From Salvia splendens (lineage: Eukaryota; Streptophyta; Magnoliopsida; Lamiales; Lamiaceae): 64,000 nt of DNA. A program made the translations under genes and the position numbers. How positions within the stretch are numbered: position 1 is the stretch's first letter; each line of letters starts with the position of its first letter. The DNA is taken from positions 17,019,559-17,083,558 of the forward strand of contig NC_056041.1 of NCBI RefSeq assembly GCF_004379255.2, read 5' to 3'. Below are positions 59,921-64,000 of the stretch, piece by piece. A model generated the notes under the pieces. The model searched no databases, was not told where the DNA came from, and saw only the letters and a list, made by a program, of their open reading frames with translations.

Positions 59921-62900
59921 ATGGCTTATGCTGCTGCGACTTCTCTCAAGCAAACAATAAACAGGCTACTATCTTCTTCCAACGTTTCCATTGATTCTTC
60001 GAGTCGAGAAACCCTAGATATTACACACGATCACCTCACATCCTTACAAGAAACCCTCAAAAAATCGGACGAACTCCTCAGTCTCAACAGCGACAAATCG
60101 AGAGCCTTGGAGGGAAAAATCAGAAATGCGATACACAGCTTAGAAGACTCCCTCGAATCAAAGTTTCTATCAGGTCTCGAAGAAGAAGAGGCCGCCATTT
60201 CTTCGCTAGACCTGAAGGAAGTATCTCACGAGTTCAACTCCTTCGCGGAAGCAGTGAAGAAGATGAAGGAGGCCTACAATCAAAATCTCGACAATCCATC
60301 TAGTAATTCATATATTGAAGGTGAAAATGCATCACAACAGACGATTGATTGTGATGTTGAGATGGTTGGATTATCCGATCACTACAGCGATCTGAAAGAT
60401 CACGTGATGAGAGTGATAAGGCCAGACGACTTCGGCTTCTTCTCCTTCTTCGGCAGACCAGGCACCGGACGATCCCTTCTCGCCCGGGGCGTCTACGACG
60501 ACACACAGCGCTCCTTCGACTGCAGCGCCTGGGTGAGGATAGGGTCAGCATATGACCTCACACAGCTCCTCTTAAACATAATTTCTCAAATAAATGAAGT
60601 AGATGATCACGGAATCCTGAGCTCCAAAGGAGAGGAGGAATTGGGGGAATATGTGTACACTAGTTTGGAAGGAAGGAGGTACATGGTTGCGTTGGACGAC
60701 GTTCGTGACGCGGACGTTCTGATCAGCCTGAGAAGATCATTGCCGGAGCAGAACAACGGAAGCGTGGTGCTGCTGACGACGGGATTAATTGAAGTTGCTG
60801 AATTCGACAAGAGCTTTGTGCTCCTTAAACCGCCGACGATAGATGAAGACTTCATCTGGTCCTACATTCTGTCTATTTTTTTCGAGGGCGGTGTTGCACC
60901 GCCGGAGTTTGAGGAAATTGTGAGGAAGATTGCACGAAACTGTGGATGTCTGAGACTGGTGGTGGCCAGAATTATTCTGATCTTGATGAGGAAATTGAAG
61001 AAGGAGGCGGAGGACTGGAACAGGCTAGCTCAGGCTCAACATGATCCCGTTTATACCATGGATGATGAATTATCTGAGGTATAATCTCCTCTAAATTATA
61101 GTTTTATCTACTAATAAACATGTCACCTTAGCAATGATGGGATAGAGAAAGTATATTATTAGAACTAACATTTACATTATTAGTACTAACATTTATATCT
61201 TAACGTTTCTAAAAACCCGTAATATTAGTAATGTCTCAGCTAAGATTGACACATTTATTTTTCGCAGGTGTTTTGAGAAAATTATACTAATAAATACTCT
61301 CTTCGTTCCATAGTAATGGGGACGTTTCTTTTCGGCACGGAGATTAAGAAAAATTACGTTAGGTGAGTTAAGTAAATGGACAATAAAGTGGAAAATGAAA
61401 CAGGTAGAGAGATGAAGAGAGAAAAAAGTAACAGAGAGTAAAATATGTGTGGAAAAATGTGTTGACTTTTACTAAAAAGGGAAATGACTCTATTACTATG
61501 GAACGTACAAAAATGGCAAAATGACTCTATTACTATGAAACAGAGGGAGTAGGTTAAAGTGGAGAGAAAGTAAAATAAGAGAGAAAATAATACTATACTT
61601 ATCTGTCTCTCTTACTTTATCTCTTCTCTGTAACTATTTATTTTCATTTTTCAAAACAAGTGTGGGAAAAAATGTGTCGTCTTAGCTGGGACAGAGGGAG
61701 TACAATTTATCCTCATTATTACTATTTAATATAATAATAATAATTATTAATTACAATATAGTTGAAATTGATCGTAATTTTTGCCTACAATATTTCACAA
61801 CCATTCTTAATCGTAAATTTACCATCACGAATTCACAAGTATTTGGTAGTAGTTGTAAACATTGACCCTATTTCGAAACTTTGAATTAGCCCTGTTTTTT
61901 CCTATTATTCAAAACAACGAATTGTCAACTAAGACCAAGTCACATGAATTAAGGGTAAACGTTGTGACATTAAGCTAAAAGTGACAATATATTTTACAGT
62001 TTTATATATGCCGTAGCTAGTTTGTCATCTTAACAAAATTGATACTACTATTTTAAAATATATAAAGTCTAGTTATCCCCTTATTTCTTCCTACTCATTC
62101 ACAAGTGAAACCCAGTTAACTTTTAGGACGAGCGGATCATTATTCACCGTAGTTATTAGGAGTGTTTGATTATGCATGATGATAAAATAAGTGATTCACA
62201 AAGTAGATGTAATACATTAATATTTTAGTTTTTCTCACAAAAGTTATCACATTTCTTATTTCTTCTTTTTAAAGAGTTTTCTTTCACATCAATATATAAA
62301 AATATATTTTTTCTCCCCATTTAATATATACAAACGACACCTGCTCAAATCTTTTGTCATAATACCCAAGTGTGACAGTAATACTTTCTTGTTCATTTTT
62401 TCTATTATTAATTGTGTATATGTATTAGTGTGAATTTTCCCTTGTTCATTTTATTGGGCAGGCATATGAAGTACAAAAATATCTAAGAGAGGATGATCAA
62501 GTATGGGCGAAAAATCTATTTGCCGTATCCATACTAATAGACAAAACCAAGGAAATTCTTTATCCAGACAGAACATTTCCAAAAATGGGAATTATGTCAA
62601 TTTATGGAATGGCCGGAGTTGGCAAGACTACTCTTGTCAAAAAGCTTTTTGAAGACCCCTCAATTATGCATCTCTTCCATCATTGTGCATGGGTCAATAT
62701 GGGCCCAAAATATAAATCAGAAGAAATCCTTGTAGATATTCTAGCTCAATTATATCCTTCTATTGATAGACAAAATATAAAGGATGATCCAACATTAGCT
62801 CTGGATTTGTGCACTAAGAAATGCCTCATTGTGCTAGATGATCTATGGAGCCAAGCTCCGGTGCATATCTTGAAAAACTTGCTCCCAAACATCAGGGGTG

Positions 62901-64000
62901 AACTTGTCGTTACGACTAGGCTAATCAAGGTTGCAAAGTTTGGGCCATTGGATAGGTCTAGGAAAATGCGTTTCCTAAATAAAGACGAAAGTTGGGATCT
63001 TCTTCGCGACAAGGTGTTTGGCGATGAGATTTGCCCTGTTCGACTTGAAACTATGGGAAGGAAGATTGCTGAGAGTTGTGAAGGCCTTCCTCTCCTGATT
63101 CTCTCAGTCGCGGATAAGCTATCCGGACTTGAGAAAACATTGGAGAAATGGAGCATGGTAGCATCTGGAGAAGTACCGGTTATTAGGGATGCAGAGAAAG
63201 AAATATCGAACTCGTTGCTTCCGAGTTATGAAGCTTTACCTCAACACTTGAAAGCATGCTTTCTCTACATGGGGGGTTTTCCCAAAAAGTTTGACATCCC
63301 TACCTCTAAGCTCATCAATTTATGGTTTGTTGAGGGCTTTATCGAACCAAATTCGTCTCAAACTTTTGAGGATTTTGCTGCAAGATGCTTCAAGGAGCTT
63401 GTTGATTCTACTACTGTTATGGTCAAGAAGGGATCTGATTTGGAACATAACAAGACTTGTGTTCTTCATCCAGTATTTTGGCATCTCTCACGAAGGGAAG
63501 CCATCGAGAGTAAGGTTTTCCACATCTTGAAAATTTGTGATGTCAATTCAATGGAAGATAGTATGAAGAGCCAACGCAGATTATGTATTCCGAATAGCAT
63601 TTTATTGGGAATCATAGATGAAGCAATGCCGACCTTCTCAACAATACGTACTTTGCTATGTACCGGTCCACTTCATCAGTATCCAGTTCCATTACGTTTC
63701 AAGTCAAGAAATTTGAAGGTTCTAGAAGCTGTTGCAATCCGTTTCTACGAGTTTCCGATTGAAGTAGTGACATTGGTTCAACTAAGGTACCTTGGCCTCA
63801 CCTGTGATGGAAACCTCCCACCTTCCATATCCAAACTTTGGAATCTTCAGTTCATGACAGTGAGACAATACTTGAGCATCAAATCCTCCAGCTATTCTTC
63901 ATATTTGCCTAATGAAATATGGAATATGAAAGAGTTGAAGCATCTTCATGTCTCAGGTCAGAAGCTACCCAATCCAGATTGTGAGGAGGCCCTTTTACCA
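59921..64000 (+). CDS. NLR immune receptor with two NB-ARC modules, cut by the window end
   Basis: Exon 1 59921-61078 (386 codons) and exon 2 from 62462 join with GT-AG signals in phase 0, and exon 2 stays open to 64000. The start MAYAAATSLKQTI is typical of R1-like CC-NLRs of asterids. Exon 1 encodes a coiled-coil domain and a first NB-ARC part (P-loop position about 177 GRPGTGRSLL, kinase-2 about 253 YMVALDDV, RNBS-B SVVLLTTGL, GLPL replaced by CGCLRLVV) that ends before a winged helix. Exon 2 encodes a second, intact-looking NB-ARC: GMAGVGKTTL (about 434), CLIVLDDLW (about 506), ELVVTTRL, CEGLPLLIL (about 593), CFLYMGGFPK, and LHPVFWHLS in place of MHD (about 720). It then continues into leucine-rich repeats. 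Such receptors detect pathogen effectors and trigger cell death. The first module's P-loop lacks the ATP-binding Lys. Confidence 0.85.
61297..61549. mobile_element. Stowaway-type MITE in the NLR intron
   Basis: 253 bp with ends CTCTCTTCGTTCCATAGTAA and TTACTATGAAACAGAGGGAG, flanked by TA. The inner words GGAACGTACAAAAATGGC are related to other copies in this window. Confidence 0.85.
61552..61701. mobile_element. Right part of a second MITE in the NLR intron
   Basis: It ends GTCTTAGCTGGGACAGAGGGAGTA and contains TTTTCAAAACAAGTG, closely resembling the right arm of the element at 50054-50285. The left end was not found; it abuts the previous MITE. Confidence 0.6.

Overview
The window is nuclear DNA from a flowering plant, a eudicot and probably one of the Lamiales. 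The eudicot call rests on GT-AG introns, AT-rich intergenic DNA, dense Stowaway-type MITEs, plant-only gene families and a MIR157 hairpin. The order-level guess is inference from the MAYAA-type NLR (R1-like) and from repeat types recalled from that group.

Layout. 1-7367: a very young Ty3/gypsy retrotransposon (Tat-like, dual RNase H) on the minus strand, cut by the window start. 7.5-8.5 kb: LTR-like debris. 9943-11199: a decayed PIF/Harbinger element with a small hAT-type element nested in it. 11779-13529 (+): a two-exon DUF599 membrane protein. About 15.26-15.44 kb (-): a MIR157 hairpin with its own TATA box. 16.9-17.45 kb: a long foldback repeat and a TA microsatellite. 19250-21036 (-): a lipid phosphate phosphatase, first exon not found. 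24.1-25.2 kb: a cluster of MITEs. 25857-28490 (+): a five-exon RING-H2 E3 ligase. 29068-32828 (-): a nine-exon aspartic protease like APCB1. 33.19-33.62 kb (-): a Harbinger transposase relic. 34115-52953 (-): a 29-exon SCD1 gene (DENN plus WD40), reconstructed in frame to 1209 residues, with several MITEs in its introns. 53558-58040: a broken gene fragment split by a 3.9-kb Mutator-like element (53945-57876). That element has long terminal inverted repeats, a decayed plant-mobile-domain gene and two arrays of 17-bp palindromes. 59921-64000 (+): an NLR gene, cut by the window end, whose two exons each encode an NB-ARC module.

The host genes do unrelated cell work: membrane traffic and cytokinesis (SCD1), phosphatidic acid turnover (LPP), ubiquitination (RING), proteolysis (APCB1-like), immunity (NLR) and developmental timing (MIR157). 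They form no operon or cluster. The most unusual items are the palindrome arrays of the Mutator-like element, the double NB-ARC NLR with a degenerate first P-loop, the gag-pol UAG stop followed by a CARYYA-type leaky context, and the partly duplicated MIR157.
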